DNA of 47,377 bases. It comes from a virus. The position numbers and the translations under genes were made by a program. Below are positions 1 through 6,501 of the stretch, in pieces; the stretch's first letter is position 1, and each line of letters starts with the position of its first letter. Location: IMG/VR virus record IMGVR_UViG_3300032282_002907, positions 1-47,377 of that record, one strand, 5' to 3'. The notes beneath the pieces were generated by a model that worked only from the letters and a program-made list of their open reading frames with translations, was not told the origin of the DNA and searched no databases.

Positions 1-177
1 GGTGCAAAATATGAAGCCGTTATTGGAAGAACAGTTGCTGGATCTGCTAATTTATATTTATTTACAAATGAAAAAGAACCAAAACCTTTTGACTACGAAC
101 GTCCATTTGGAAATGGTGGATGGACAACTAGTAAAGGTAGTTTTATGACATTTAGTGGAGTATACGAAAAACAATAA
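1..177 (+). CDS. C-terminal end of a phage protein, probably tail or adhesin (partial)
   Basis: An open frame enters from the left edge and stops at 175-177, giving 58 residues that end in GVYEKQ. The piece is rich in Gly, Ser and aromatic residues (for example FGNGGWTTSKGSF), as in beta-rich virion proteins. I do not recognise a family. It lies just upstream of a run of fibre genes on the same strand, so a tail-fibre or receptor-binding role is plausible by position only. A promoter-like element follows 10 bases after its stop. Confidence 0.6.
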   Translation, partial: GAKYEAVIGRTVAGSANLYLFTNEKEPKPFDYERPFGNGGWTTSKGSFMTFSGVYEKQ

Positions 178-186
178 CTAAGCAAA

Positions 187-195
187 TGATATAAT
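187..195 (+). promoter_or_regulatory. Extended -10 element (TGATATAAT)
   Basis: TGA-TATAAT matches the TGnTATAAT element found before many genes in this window. Here no start codon follows at the expected position. The triplet 7 nt after the hexamer is AAG, opening the decayed frame at 203-304. Confidence 0.5.
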
Positions 196-202
196 ATATT
201 TA

Positions 203-304
203 AAGGCAGGCGCCACAGGTGCAGCAGGTGCAACAGAAACATTTACTTCTCAAGACAACAAAACATTAACAGTAACTAACGGAATTATTACAAGCATAGT
301 TTAA
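203..304 (+). pseudogene. Possible decayed leaderless mini-gene (AGATGAAGATETFT-type)
   Basis: The frame from 182 to the stop at 302-304 is open and reads KAGATGAAGATETFTSQDNK and so on, ending NGIITSIV. This low-complexity Gly-Ala-Thr stretch followed by a short beta segment looks like the C-terminus of phage fibre proteins. It has no ATG, GTG or TTG. A TGATATAAT element ends 7 nt before the AAG at 203, exactly where other genes here place ATG, so one ATG-to-AAG change would explain it. It could instead be the frameshifted tail of the upstream gene, which is in another frame. Confidence 0.35.
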
Positions 305-310
305 AAGTCG

Positions 311-319
311 TGAGATAAT
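311..319 (+). promoter_or_regulatory. Extended -10, leaderless spacing to the gene at 326
   Basis: TGA-GATAAT at 311-319, followed by six bases and then ATG at 326. In a sigma70-type promoter +1 would be the A of ATG. No Shine-Dalgarno sequence is present. Confidence 0.6.
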
Positions 320-325
320 CTAATT

Positions 326-1081
326 ATGGCTACTTCTAAATCTATGGACTTTCCTGCTTCAAAATCCTCTAGCTATGCCGATAAAGTTAAAAATGAAAAT
401 AGTCAAATAGATAATACTGTTTATATTCCTGTTCCTGGTCCGCAGGGTGAAAAAGGATATCCAGGTAAAGATGGATTAGCAGGCCCAGAAGGACCACAAG
501 GACCAAGGGGTGAACGTGGAATCCAGGGTAAAGATGGAAAAGACGGTAAGCCAGGTCCACAAGGACCTAAAGGGGATCCTGGACAAGTAGAGTCAATACT
601 TAATACATATGGACAATCATCTGGATGGGCAAACTATGATAGTTTAACTAAACAACCATTAAGAGTTGGAGCAAATAGAGGCATAGACGGATGGGTAAAT
701 TTATCTGTTGATGGTTTAGGTGATAATACAAATGAGTTATATCTTCCAACTAATAAAGTATCCCTATACAGTACAGAATCTCAAAAAATCAATTTTAAAA
801 GTTTAAAACTAGGCTCAAGGGTAGATGTGGTTTACAACTTAACAATAGAGACTTTTAATAATAACACAGAAATATGGTTTAGGTCTCTTTTTGCAAATGA
901 AGAAGATAGTTTTATTACCTTTGTAGCATCTTTAAAATATCAACATGTTTATGATCTATCTACAACACATACCTTTTTTATCAATAATGAGAAAATGAAA
1001 ATATTTGGCATTACCCCTCAAATAAGGTCTGATTTAGAAGCTATGGCTACCTTAAATTCTATCTACATTTCAATATCTTGA
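326..1081 (+). CDS. Collagen-like phage fibre protein
   Basis: 251 residues. Residues 38-86 form sixteen uninterrupted Gly-X-Y triplets. Proline is frequent in X, and GYP, GKP and GDP put proline in the Y position, the site hydroxylated in collagens. The rest is a non-repetitive beta-rich domain with no family I recognise. Collagen-like segments in phages typically form trimeric stalks in tail fibres, so an extended trimeric fibre on the virion is likely. The start is set by a -10 element six bases upstream with no ribosome site, suggesting leaderless translation. Seven prolyl-hydroxylase-like genes lie 13-20 kb downstream. The stop at 1081 slightly precedes the next promoter. Confidence 0.85.
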   Translation: MATSKSMDFPASKSSSYADKVKNENSQIDNTVYIPVPGPQGEKGYPGKDGLAGPEGPQGPRGERGIQGKDGKDGKPGPQGPKGDPGQVESILNTYGQSSGWANYDSLTKQPLRVGANRGIDGWVNLSVDGLGDNTNELYLPTNKVSLYSTESQKINFKSLKLGSRVDVVYNLTIETFNNNTEIWFRSLFANEEDSFITFVASLKYQHVYDLSTTHTFFINNEKMKIFGITPQIRSDLEAMATLNSIYISIS

Positions 1082-1083
1082 CA

Positions 1084-1092
1084 TGGTATAAT
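1084..1092 (+). promoter_or_regulatory. Extended -10, leaderless spacing to the gene at 1099
   Basis: TGG-TATAAT, then six bases, then ATG at 1099. It begins immediately after the stop of the collagen-like gene. Confidence 0.65.
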
Positions 1093-1098
1093 AAAACT

Positions 1099-1455
1099 AT
1101 GGCATTTCCAGGAGAATTAAATATAAGTTATTACAAGGGTGACACCTATGAGTTTAAAATTTACCCTAAAAAAACAGATGGTACAGTATTTAATATGTCT
1201 GGTTATTCTGTAAAATTTTCAATGGCTACAGAAAGAGGATCTTCAACTATTATTGAAGGTTACGCATCTATATCTTCTGACAATACATATGTTCTTTGTG
1301 CAATTACCCCAGGTAATGGTGCATCTTTAATTTCTGGAACACAATATGTTTATGATGTTGAAATTAAAAAAGCTTCTACTCCATATACTTTAGTTAATAC
1401 TTTGCTAACTGGAACAATTACTGTAACAAATCAAGTAACTCCAGCAGGAGCTTAA
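1099..1455 (+). CDS. BppU-like Ig-fold baseplate/fibre domain protein
   Basis: 118 residues starting MAFPGELN. A longer reading frame opens at a TTG at 1078, but ATG 1099 lies exactly six bases after TATAAT and is preferred. The pattern 'GDT.EF..Y....DGT...MSGYSVKFSM' resembles the N-terminal beta-sandwich of siphophage upper baseplate proteins (BppU type), and it resembles the protein at 5868 in this window. The likely role is an attachment or adaptor domain in the tail-tip or fibre apparatus. The next gene starts two bases after its stop region and has its ribosome site (GGAG) inside the end of this gene, so the two are probably co-translated. Confidence 0.6.
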   Translation: MAFPGELNISYYKGDTYEFKIYPKKTDGTVFNMSGYSVKFSMATERGSSTIIEGYASISSDNTYVLCAITPGNGASLISGTQYVYDVEIKKASTPYTLVNTLLTGTITVTNQVTPAGA

Positions 1456-1456
1456 T

Positions 1457-2026
1457 ATGACAGAAATTTTATTATCTTCAGAAGATATTACTGTTTTTGG
1501 AGGACCATCGTCCTTAAATGTTGAAGTTGATTTTGGCCCAACTGGTGAACGTGGCAGTCAAATTTTTGTAGGATATGGAAAACCAAATTTAACAGAAATT
1601 GGACAAGTTCCAAGTCTTCTTGATCTTTATATTAATTTACTTGTTTCTGATGATGAGTATTTATATTTATATCAATATCAAAACGTTAGTGGGATAAATA
1701 CCTGGGAACCAATTATTGATTTAATTCCAAATCTTTATTCTGTTAATTTTCAAAAAACATTTACAGATGGATCAACAACAATATTAATACCATTAGTAAG
1801 CATAGATCCATCTGCTGTGGGTTTAGATTCTAGTAATTTTAATATTCAACATTCAATAGTAAATAATACAAACCCAGTATCTTCTTCTCTTTCTGTAGGC
1901 TCAATTATAGATGATTCTGGAATTTTATGTCTTCCTATATCTATAAATGCAATTGAGTATAGTGGAACTTCTTGGAGTAATCTGTCTGGATCTAAAAATG
2001 TCCATATACTGATTACTGTGGTATAA
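1457..2026 (+). CDS. Fibre-associated protein with short collagen-like motif
   Basis: 189 residues. Near residue 27 there is a short GPTGERG piece, followed by beta-rich sequence with alternating hydrophobic and Ser/Asn residues. I recognise no catalytic motif or known family. Its place between the BppU-like gene and further fibre genes suggests a small structural adhesin or adaptor. A GGAG ribosome site overlaps the end of the preceding gene. The gene's 3' end overlaps the promoter for the gene at 2046. Confidence 0.5.
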   Translation: MTEILLSSEDITVFGGPSSLNVEVDFGPTGERGSQIFVGYGKPNLTEIGQVPSLLDLYINLLVSDDEYLYLYQYQNVSGINTWEPIIDLIPNLYSVNFQKTFTDGSTTILIPLVSIDPSAVGLDSSNFNIQHSIVNNTNPVSSSLSVGSIIDDSGILCLPISINAIEYSGTSWSNLSGSKNVHILITVV

Positions 2027-2027
2027 T
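2019..2027 (+). promoter_or_regulatory. Extended -10 promoter upstream of the gene at 2046
   Basis: TGG-TATAAT, overlapping the end of the previous gene. ATG follows 18 bases after the hexamer, so the transcript would have a leader of about 12 nt containing a weak GGTGA ribosome site. Confidence 0.55.
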
Positions 2028-2045
2028 CTAAAGTGGTGATAAATT

Positions 2046-2504
2046 ATGGCTGAAAATATTGATAACACAGTAGGTGGAACTGGATTATATAATACCAAGA
2101 TTCCAAGTTTTGATGAGGCAGCAGATATTCAAGCAGCCCTAAGACTTTACCATTATGGATCTAGTTCATATGATACAACAAATACTGATCCAGCCCAACT
2201 TCCAAATCCATCTTTAGCAAGACATTTAAAAATTTTACAAGATGATATTGATAGCGTTGATGCAAAAGGAATTGGATCCGTTTACTCTGCTACAGCCCCA
2301 ACATCTCCAATAGATGGTTATGTTTGGATGGATTCAACAACATCTAGTGCATCTTCGGTTGGTATTCCAACAGCAGTTTATACAAACTCAGCACCAACTA
2401 CAGGATTAACAGACGGACTTCTTTGGGTAGATAAAGATTCATCACCACTAAAAATGTATATCTATAATGCTACATCATCTGACTGGAAAGAGATTGGTGC
2501 ATAA
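2046..2504 (+). CDS. Small fibre protein with repeated 'APT..DGxxWxD' motifs
   Basis: 152 residues. The N-terminal part (about 1-75) is helical, with an 'ARHLKILQDDIDSVDAKG' segment that probably forms a coiled coil. The C-terminal part holds two copies of a motif of about 35 residues, reading 'TAPTSPIDGYVWMD' and 'SAPTTGLTDGLLWVD', followed by 'YIYNATSSDWKEIG'. The same motif type occurs in the proteins at 2607 and 8799 here, and it is common in phage fibre proteins. A structural role in the tail-fibre complex is inferred. The stop and the next ATG overlap by one base (TAATG). Confidence 0.6.
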   Translation: MAENIDNTVGGTGLYNTKIPSFDEAADIQAALRLYHYGSSSYDTTNTDPAQLPNPSLARHLKILQDDIDSVDAKGIGSVYSATAPTSPIDGYVWMDSTTSSASSVGIPTAVYTNSAPTTGLTDGLLWVDKDSSPLKMYIYNATSSDWKEIGA

Positions 2505-2617
2505 TGGCTAAATCATCAGAACAAGAATTAAAAGAAATTGGAATTGCAAAGTTAGTTGCACTTGGATTAACTGAAGCAGAATTAAGAGCATTGGGGTTGA
2601 GATCAGATGACAATTAG
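2504..2617 (+). CDS. 37-residue protein overlapping two fibre genes
   Basis: A short frame, MAKSSEQELKEIGIAKLVAL and so on, ending GLRSDDN. Its ATG overlaps the upstream stop (TAATG) and its stop lies 11 bases inside the next gene. It is predicted to be helical and charged, with an 'LGLTEAELRALGL' amphipathic segment. The tight coupling on both sides supports translation. It could be a small helical oligomerisation peptide of the fibre complex. I recognise no family. Confidence 0.5.
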   Translation: MAKSSEQELKEIGIAKLVALGLTEAELRALGLRSDDN

Positions 2618-3230
2618 TTCTAATGGAAAAGTAGCATATGTTTATCAAGATTCAACATCTACTTGGCATCCAGTAGCAGGAACAACAAGTACTGGAGCTA
2701 ATTATGCATGGACTGGAACACATAATTTTGGTTCAGCAGTTACTTTGACAGAAGTTTTAACGGCTAAAGCTGGAGTAAATAATTTTTTAAATACAGCAGC
2801 AAGAGATGCAGCACTTCCATCACCAACTAATGGTATTGTTTGTTTTGTTCGTCAAAATGATAATGGTAATGAAATTAATGAACTTCAATACTATGATAAT
2901 GCTTGGCGTTCATTAAATGATGCCACTACGCTTTTGCCAAAAACAGCAAGTTATACAGCTGCACTTTCAGATGCTGGTAAAACTGTTACTATGAATGTTG
3001 CAACAGGAAATACAGTTACAATACCGCCAAATTCAAGTGTTGGATTTATTAATGGATCAAGATTTGATATTATTCAACTAGGTGCTGGTCAAACAGAAGT
3101 AGTTGCAGGTGTAGGTGTTACTATTTATAGCAAAAATTCAAATAAGAAAATTGCTGCAAGATACTCAGGTTGTACAATTTTTAAAATTGATACAAACGAA
3201 TGGGTACTTATTGGCGATTTGACAGCGTAG
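2607..3230 (+). CDS. Tail-fibre protein with shared C-terminal beta domain
   Basis: 207 residues. The middle carries the fibre motif 'LPSPTNGIVCFVRQ...LQYYDNAWRSL'. From about residue 110 to the end ('KTASYTAALSDAGKTVTMN' to 'CTIFKIDTNEWVLIGDLTA') it matches the C-terminus of the large fibre at 9305, which ends 'NTWVVYGDLTA'. This domain is therefore a mobile adhesin module or fibre tip. The start overlaps the preceding small gene and no strong ribosome site is visible, so translational coupling is likely. An FN3/FFPP gene follows directly, the same order as 9305-12033. Confidence 0.7.
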   Translation: MTISSNGKVAYVYQDSTSTWHPVAGTTSTGANYAWTGTHNFGSAVTLTEVLTAKAGVNNFLNTAARDAALPSPTNGIVCFVRQNDNGNEINELQYYDNAWRSLNDATTLLPKTASYTAALSDAGKTVTMNVATGNTVTIPPNSSVGFINGSRFDIIQLGAGQTEVVAGVGVTIYSKNSNKKIAARYSGCTIFKIDTNEWVLIGDLTA

Positions 3231-3236
3231 GCTTAA

Positions 3237-4604
3237 ATGCTGGGGGTAATAGGCCTATTGGCATCATCATCACAACAAATACCCCTTAATGTTACAGGAT
3301 TATCTGCAATAGACGTTGGAACTCTTAGACCATACTTACTAACCGCTAATACTACTTCAACAATTTCAGCATCAGGAACTGGTGGAGCAGTATCTCTTGT
3401 TTGGACATTACCAACTAACTCACCTGCAGCAACATCTTATACAATTACTACAACTCCATCTACATATACTGTTATAACTGGATCTTCAACACCGTCTTAT
3501 ATTTTTCAAGGACTTGCTTCAAATGTTTCTTATACATTTACTGTAATAGCTACAAACTCTTCTGGATCTTCATCAGGAACTACCTCTTCTTCTGCAACAT
3601 CAACTACAGTTCCTGCTCAAATGTCTGCTCCAACCCCAACAGCTGGAGTTAATCAAAACTCTATTGCCTTTACAGCTCCGATTAACGGCGGTAAGACTAT
3701 TACTGGATACACAGTAAATGGTTCTGATTCGACTACTGGAACAGGTGCTACATCTCCAATACTTATTTCTGATACTGGTGGAACATCACAGACTTATACA
3801 GTTAGAGCAACTAATGCTAATGGTACTTCTATTGCATCTCCTGCATCTATTTCTATTACCACTACGCCTCCATTCTTCCCGCCATTCTTCCCACCATACT
3901 TCCCATTCTTCCCGCCATTCTTCCCACCATTCTTCCCATATTTCCCTCCTGCACCAACAATTTCTAATCTTTCCTACACAGCAACAGGTGAAACAACTGG
4001 AACCCTTACTTTTACAACAACTGCTGAAACAATATTATTTACAGGCAGTGCAACAAATTATCCATCACCATATAATTATGGAGCCTATACATCTTATACA
4101 CCATCATCACCTTCAACTGGTTGGGGAGGAAGACTCGTTGCAATGACGCAGGGGCAGTCATATACTGTTTCTGTTACAGTTTCTCCAGGTGCAGCAAGTC
4201 AAACAATTACATTTACTCATTCTTACATTGTTTCACCATTCTTCCCGCCATTCTTCCCACCATACTTCCCATTCTTCCCGCCATTCTTCCCATACTTTTC
4301 TATAGGAACACCAGCTACACCATCAAATGTTTCAGTAAGTCCTAGTGGATCTGTATCTTGGACAGCATCATTATCTGGTCCAACAGCAACAAGCTTTTTA
4401 GTTCAGTACTATTTAGCTCAAGATGCCAGCGGAACAAATTCTTCTGGTCCTTATTATTCATCACCTGACGCTGATTCATCTCCTTATCAGATACCATACT
4501 CATCACCTAATAACTGGGCAAGAGCAAGAGTAGCTGCAAGAGGAGCAGATGATACACTATCATCTTATTCATCATGGTTCCCATCAGCTTCAACATATAT
4601 TTAA
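3237..4604 (+). CDS. FN3 adhesin with two FFPP aromatic-proline repeat blocks
   Basis: 455 residues. Residues about 15-205 contain two fibronectin-III-like domains with typical 'YTFTVIATNSSG' and 'GKTITGYTV' strands. Residues 211-238 and 334-354 are almost pure Phe/Pro/Tyr in FFPP and FFP units. A beta domain (about 240-330) lies between them and an FN3-like domain follows. The first 210 residues are clearly paralogous to the protein at 12033, including a 66-bp stretch identical at DNA level. The FFPP blocks probably act as stiff or sticky linkers between adhesin domains. It ends just before a bidirectional terminator. No strong ribosome site precedes the start. FN3 domains in phage structural proteins generally bind surface carbohydrates weakly. 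Confidence 0.8.
   Translation: MLGVIGLLASSSQQIPLNVTGLSAIDVGTLRPYLLTANTTSTISASGTGGAVSLVWTLPTNSPAATSYTITTTPSTYTVITGSSTPSYIFQGLASNVSYTFTVIATNSSGSSSGTTSSSATSTTVPAQMSAPTPTAGVNQNSIAFTAPINGGKTITGYTVNGSDSTTGTGATSPILISDTGGTSQTYTVRATNANGTSIASPASISITTTPPFFPPFFPPYFPFFPPFFPPFFPYFPPAPTISNLSYTATGETTGTLTFTTTAETILFTGSATNYPSPYNYGAYTSYTPSSPSTGWGGRLVAMTQGQSYTVSVTVSPGAASQTITFTHSYIVSPFFPPFFPPYFPFFPPFFPYFSIGTPATPSNVSVSPSGSVSWTASLSGPTATSFLVQYYLAQDASGTNSSGPYYSSPDADSSPYQIPYSSPNNWARARVAARGADDTLSSYSSWFPSASTYI
3602..3667 (+). repeat. 66-bp direct repeat, copy 1
   Basis: This stretch is identical base for base to 12404-12469 and encodes 'TTVPAQMSAPTPTAGVNQN' and adjoining residues in the FN3 region of both FFPP proteins. 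The flanking sequence has diverged, which points to recent gene conversion or recombination. Confidence 0.9.
3870..3950 (+). repeat. FFPP repeat block 1 (coding)
   Basis: A pyrimidine-rich tandem array of units such as TTCTTCCCACCA (FFPP) and TTCTTCCCA (FFP), in frame in the gene at 3237. Some units carry TAC for Phe-to-Tyr. Confidence 0.95.
4236..4298 (+). repeat. FFPP repeat block 2 (coding)
   Basis: Second array in the gene at 3237, with the same unit order at its start as block 1 (FFPPFFPPYFPFFPP). The two blocks were probably duplicated together with a linker domain. Confidence 0.95.
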
Positions 4605-4624
4605 AATATTTAAATAAAATAAAA

Positions 4625-4650
4625 AACCCCTACCGCTTATGATAGGGGTT
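4625..4650. terminator. Bidirectional terminator between convergent genes
   Basis: The inverted repeat AACCCCTA / TAGGGGTT has a 10-nt loop. It is flanked by an A-run on the left and a T-rich tract on the right. It sits between the + strand FFPP gene and the minus-strand lysozyme-like gene, so it can end both transcripts. Confidence 0.85.
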
Positions 4651-4665
4651 CTTTATATTTTAATT

Positions 4666-5214
4666 TTAATTAGGAAAGCGACTCATCCACATTTTTGTTT
4701 TAGCTGTAATTCCATGCCAAGCAGACCAATCTTTTCCACCACCTGACATATGAAATGCAATTTGTGCATTAATGACAGGATTTAACAAATCTGAATTAGA
4801 AACAAGATCAAACTTATCTCTTCGTTCAGGACCTAATGAGCTAATCATATTTATTTGAAAGATGCCATAAGAACTGTCTCCAGTTTTAACATTTCCATTA
4901 AATCTAATTGGCTGTCCATTAGATTCTTTTTTGGCTACTGCCCAAGCTTCCTTTAGATTGTTGCCCCTAAAGCCAACAAGGTATAAAAGTTCCTTAAGTT
5001 CACCATCGGTTAAAAAACCTTTATTTTCAAACTTTTTTAATTTTTCTTCCGTAGAAACACTTAAAGCCTCTTGCGAGGCTGAATCTACGGGTACTACAAT
5101 TTCCGTACTTATATTATTGCGTTCACTAGCATTAGCAACATTTAAACCTTGTGCTACCATTACTATAATCGTGAGTATGCCGATGAGTTTTTGTTTATCT
5201 TGTGTTATGTTCAT
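4666..5214 (-). CDS. Secreted lysozyme / transglycosylase-like protein
   Basis: 182 residues. Residues 9-29 are a hydrophobic signal segment ending in an A-N-A cleavage motif. The C-terminal half has a lysozyme-like (SLT/transglycosylase) pattern: catalytic-type Glu97 in 'AVAKKESNG', then 'TGDSSYGIFQINM' and a 'GGKDWSAWHG' end. It likely cleaves peptidoglycan glycan chains outside the membrane, as a lysis or secreted cell-wall enzyme. It is the only gene on the minus strand. It has its own sigma70-type promoter, a leader hairpin and a strong AAGGAGG site six bases before ATG. This isolated orientation and the signal peptide suggest acquisition from a host. The alternative is a phage endolysin exported by Sec. 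Confidence 0.75.
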   Translation of the reverse strand: MNITQDKQKLIGILTIIVMVAQGLNVANASERNNISTEIVVPVDSASQEALSVSTEEKLKKFENKGFLTDGELKELLYLVGFRGNNLKEAWAVAKKESNGQPIRFNGNVKTGDSSYGIFQINMISSLGPERRDKFDLVSNSDLLNPVINAQIAFHMSGGGKDWSAWHGITAKTKMWMSRFPN

Positions 5215-5237
5215 CTGTTTCCTCCTTAGAAACGAAA

Positions 5238-5253
5238 AACCCTTTTCAGGGTT
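5238..5253 (-). promoter_or_regulatory. Leader hairpin with T-run (possible attenuator)
   Basis: Read on the minus strand this is AACCCT-GAAA-AGGGTT, followed by more T residues. It lies between the promoter and the ribosome site of the lysozyme-like gene. A GNRA tetraloop and a T-run make it look like a weak intrinsic terminator inside the 5' leader. Confidence 0.5.
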
Positions 5254-5263
5254 GTTACTCCCA

Positions 5264-5293
5264 AGTATAACATAATTTTGTTATCAAAGTCAA
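5264..5293 (-). promoter_or_regulatory. Promoter of the minus-strand lysozyme-like gene
   Basis: On the minus strand, TTGACT (5293-5288) and TATACT (5269-5264) are separated by 18 nt, with TGT before the -10. It is the only promoter here with an obvious -35 box, and it is divergent from the promoter at 5310. Confidence 0.75.
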
Positions 5294-5309
5294 CTATGAG
5301 CGTAGAACG

Positions 5310-5318
5310 TGGTATAAT
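5310..5318 (+). promoter_or_regulatory. Extended -10, near-leaderless, before the gene at 5328
   Basis: TGG-TATAAT with nine bases to ATG 5328. The predicted leader is about 3 nt. There is no ribosome site. Confidence 0.6.
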
Positions 5319-5327
5319 AAATATACT

Positions 5328-5849
5328 ATGGCTACTGGAAATACAGATGATGGTTTATTTAATTTACCTTACCCGCTTGCAGAAGATCCTGTAAATGTAC
5401 ACGGAGACATTGAGGCATTAGCTGATAGATTAAAAATTATTTTACCTCCACTTGGATTATCTCAATTTCAAATTCAAGTAAAAAATACTGGGGGATCAAC
5501 ACTTTCAGCAGGAACACCAATATATGCAACAGGATATACTACAGTCACAACTGTTTCAAAAGCAATTCCAACAACTACATCTCCTATTTTAGGATTATTA
5601 AAAACTAGTTTAGCAAACAATACCGAAGGTATTGCAGTTGTAGCAGGAGTTATGGAAGACATTAATACTTCTGGTTTTTCTAATGGAGATGTTTTATATG
5701 TTGCAGAGTCTGGTGGATTAACAGCAACACGGCCAGCATCTGGTTCTGGTGCAGTTGGAATTGTAGCTCATGCAGCCTCATCTGGAATTATTATTGTTGA
5801 GGCAAAAGGCAACGGGACATGGGGGGCACTAAAGGCTGGACTAGCCTAA
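5328..5849 (+). CDS. Fibre/decoration beta-domain protein
   Basis: 173 residues. After a 50-residue N-terminal segment ('NVHGDIEALADRLKIILPPLG'), a beta domain begins 'IQVKNTGGSTLSAGTPIYATGY' and runs to 'GIVAHAASSGIIIVEAKGNG'. This type of domain recurs in phage fibre and capsid-decoration proteins. The initial segment is common at the N-terminus of virion fibres. It opens the second adhesin cassette and is the first gene after the reverse-oriented lysozyme-like gene. The start is fixed by the TATAAT nine bases upstream. Structural role is inferred from domain type and position. Confidence 0.55.
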   Translation: MATGNTDDGLFNLPYPLAEDPVNVHGDIEALADRLKIILPPLGLSQFQIQVKNTGGSTLSAGTPIYATGYTTVTTVSKAIPTTTSPILGLLKTSLANNTEGIAVVAGVMEDINTSGFSNGDVLYVAESGGLTATRPASGSGAVGIVAHAASSGIIIVEAKGNGTWGALKAGLA

Positions 5850-5852
5850 TAG

Positions 5853-5861
5853 TGATATAAT
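5853..5861 (+). promoter_or_regulatory. Extended -10, leaderless spacing to the gene at 5868
   Basis: TGA-TATAAT followed by exactly six bases and ATG 5868. No ribosome site. Confidence 0.65.
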
Positions 5862-5867
5862 AAACAA

Positions 5868-6272
5868 ATGGCAACTACTCGTGGATCAGCAAACTCTTAT
5901 GACATTGGAAATAAACCTCCAACAGTTCTTTGGACTGTAGTTCGTGGAGATACTTCAGGTTTTAGAGTCTATGCTACAGATGATGCAAAAGTTGCTTTAA
6001 ATATTCCTGATTGGGATATTAGTATGAAAATTAAAAGACCGAACAGTGTTGCTAATCTTGGAGTTATTACAGATGATGCTACAACAGTTATGATTTTAAC
6101 TCCCGCTGCTGATCAAAATGATGGTCCAGGAGAATTTACAGTTTGGCTTGAAGCAGCACAATCTCAAAATCTTCAAACAGGAGACATTTTTGATATTCAA
6201 TTGTCAGACCCTACAAGAGTTTGGACAGTAGCTCAGGGTGCAATGAGAATTCTTGAAGATGTAACAGATTAA
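5868..6272 (+). CDS. BppU-like Ig-fold baseplate/fibre domain protein
   Basis: 134 residues. 'VLWTVVRGDTSGFRVYATDD' begins a beta-sandwich like that of upper baseplate proteins, continuing 'LNIPDWDISMKIKRP'. It is a paralogue by pattern of the protein at 1099 and holds a matching place in the second cassette. Like 1099 it starts at a -10 element with six-base spacing. Its stop overlaps the next start by one base (TAATG). The proposed role is an adaptor domain for fibre attachment or tail-tip structure. Catalytic motifs are absent. Confidence 0.6.
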   Translation: MATTRGSANSYDIGNKPPTVLWTVVRGDTSGFRVYATDDAKVALNIPDWDISMKIKRPNSVANLGVITDDATTVMILTPAADQNDGPGEFTVWLEAAQSQNLQTGDIFDIQLSDPTRVWTVAQGAMRILEDVTD

Positions 6273-6469
6273 TGGCCAGAGCATTAATACTTGATGAATT
6301 AAACAATAAAACAAAAAGTATTTATCCAATAGACTATCCAGCAAAAGTGGTAGTTAAAGATATACTTTTATTTAGAGTTAAGTTTATTCCTATACAGATT
6401 GAATCTCTTTTTGGCAACCCCCCAGGAATTGGGCTTCAAGTAATTGGTTATAGCAACTACATTCTTTAA
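6272..6469 (+). CDS. Small hypothetical fibre-cluster protein
   Basis: 65 residues, coupled to the upstream gene by a TAATG overlap. The sequence is mixed beta-type ('AKVVVKDILLFRVKFIPIQ') with a 'GNPPGIGLQVIGY' end. I recognise no family. Its tight coupling to the BppU-like gene suggests that the two products act together in the fibre complex. It is followed by the promoter of the gene at 6502. Confidence 0.45.
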   Translation: MARALILDELNNKTKSIYPIDYPAKVVVKDILLFRVKFIPIQIESLFGNPPGIGLQVIGYSNYIL

Positions 6470-6486
6470 TAATCTAATTAAATACA

Positions 6487-6495
6487 TGTTATAAT
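6487..6495 (+). promoter_or_regulatory. Extended -10, leaderless spacing to the gene at 6502
   Basis: TGT-TATAAT followed by six bases and ATG 6502. No ribosome site. Confidence 0.65.
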
Positions 6496-6501
6496 ATCAA
6501 C

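Noticed and set aside
1078-1083. TTGACA as a -35 box or TTG as a start for the 1099 gene
   Set aside because: It is only three bases from the TATAAT element, not the 16-18 needed. The TTG start would precede the promoter.
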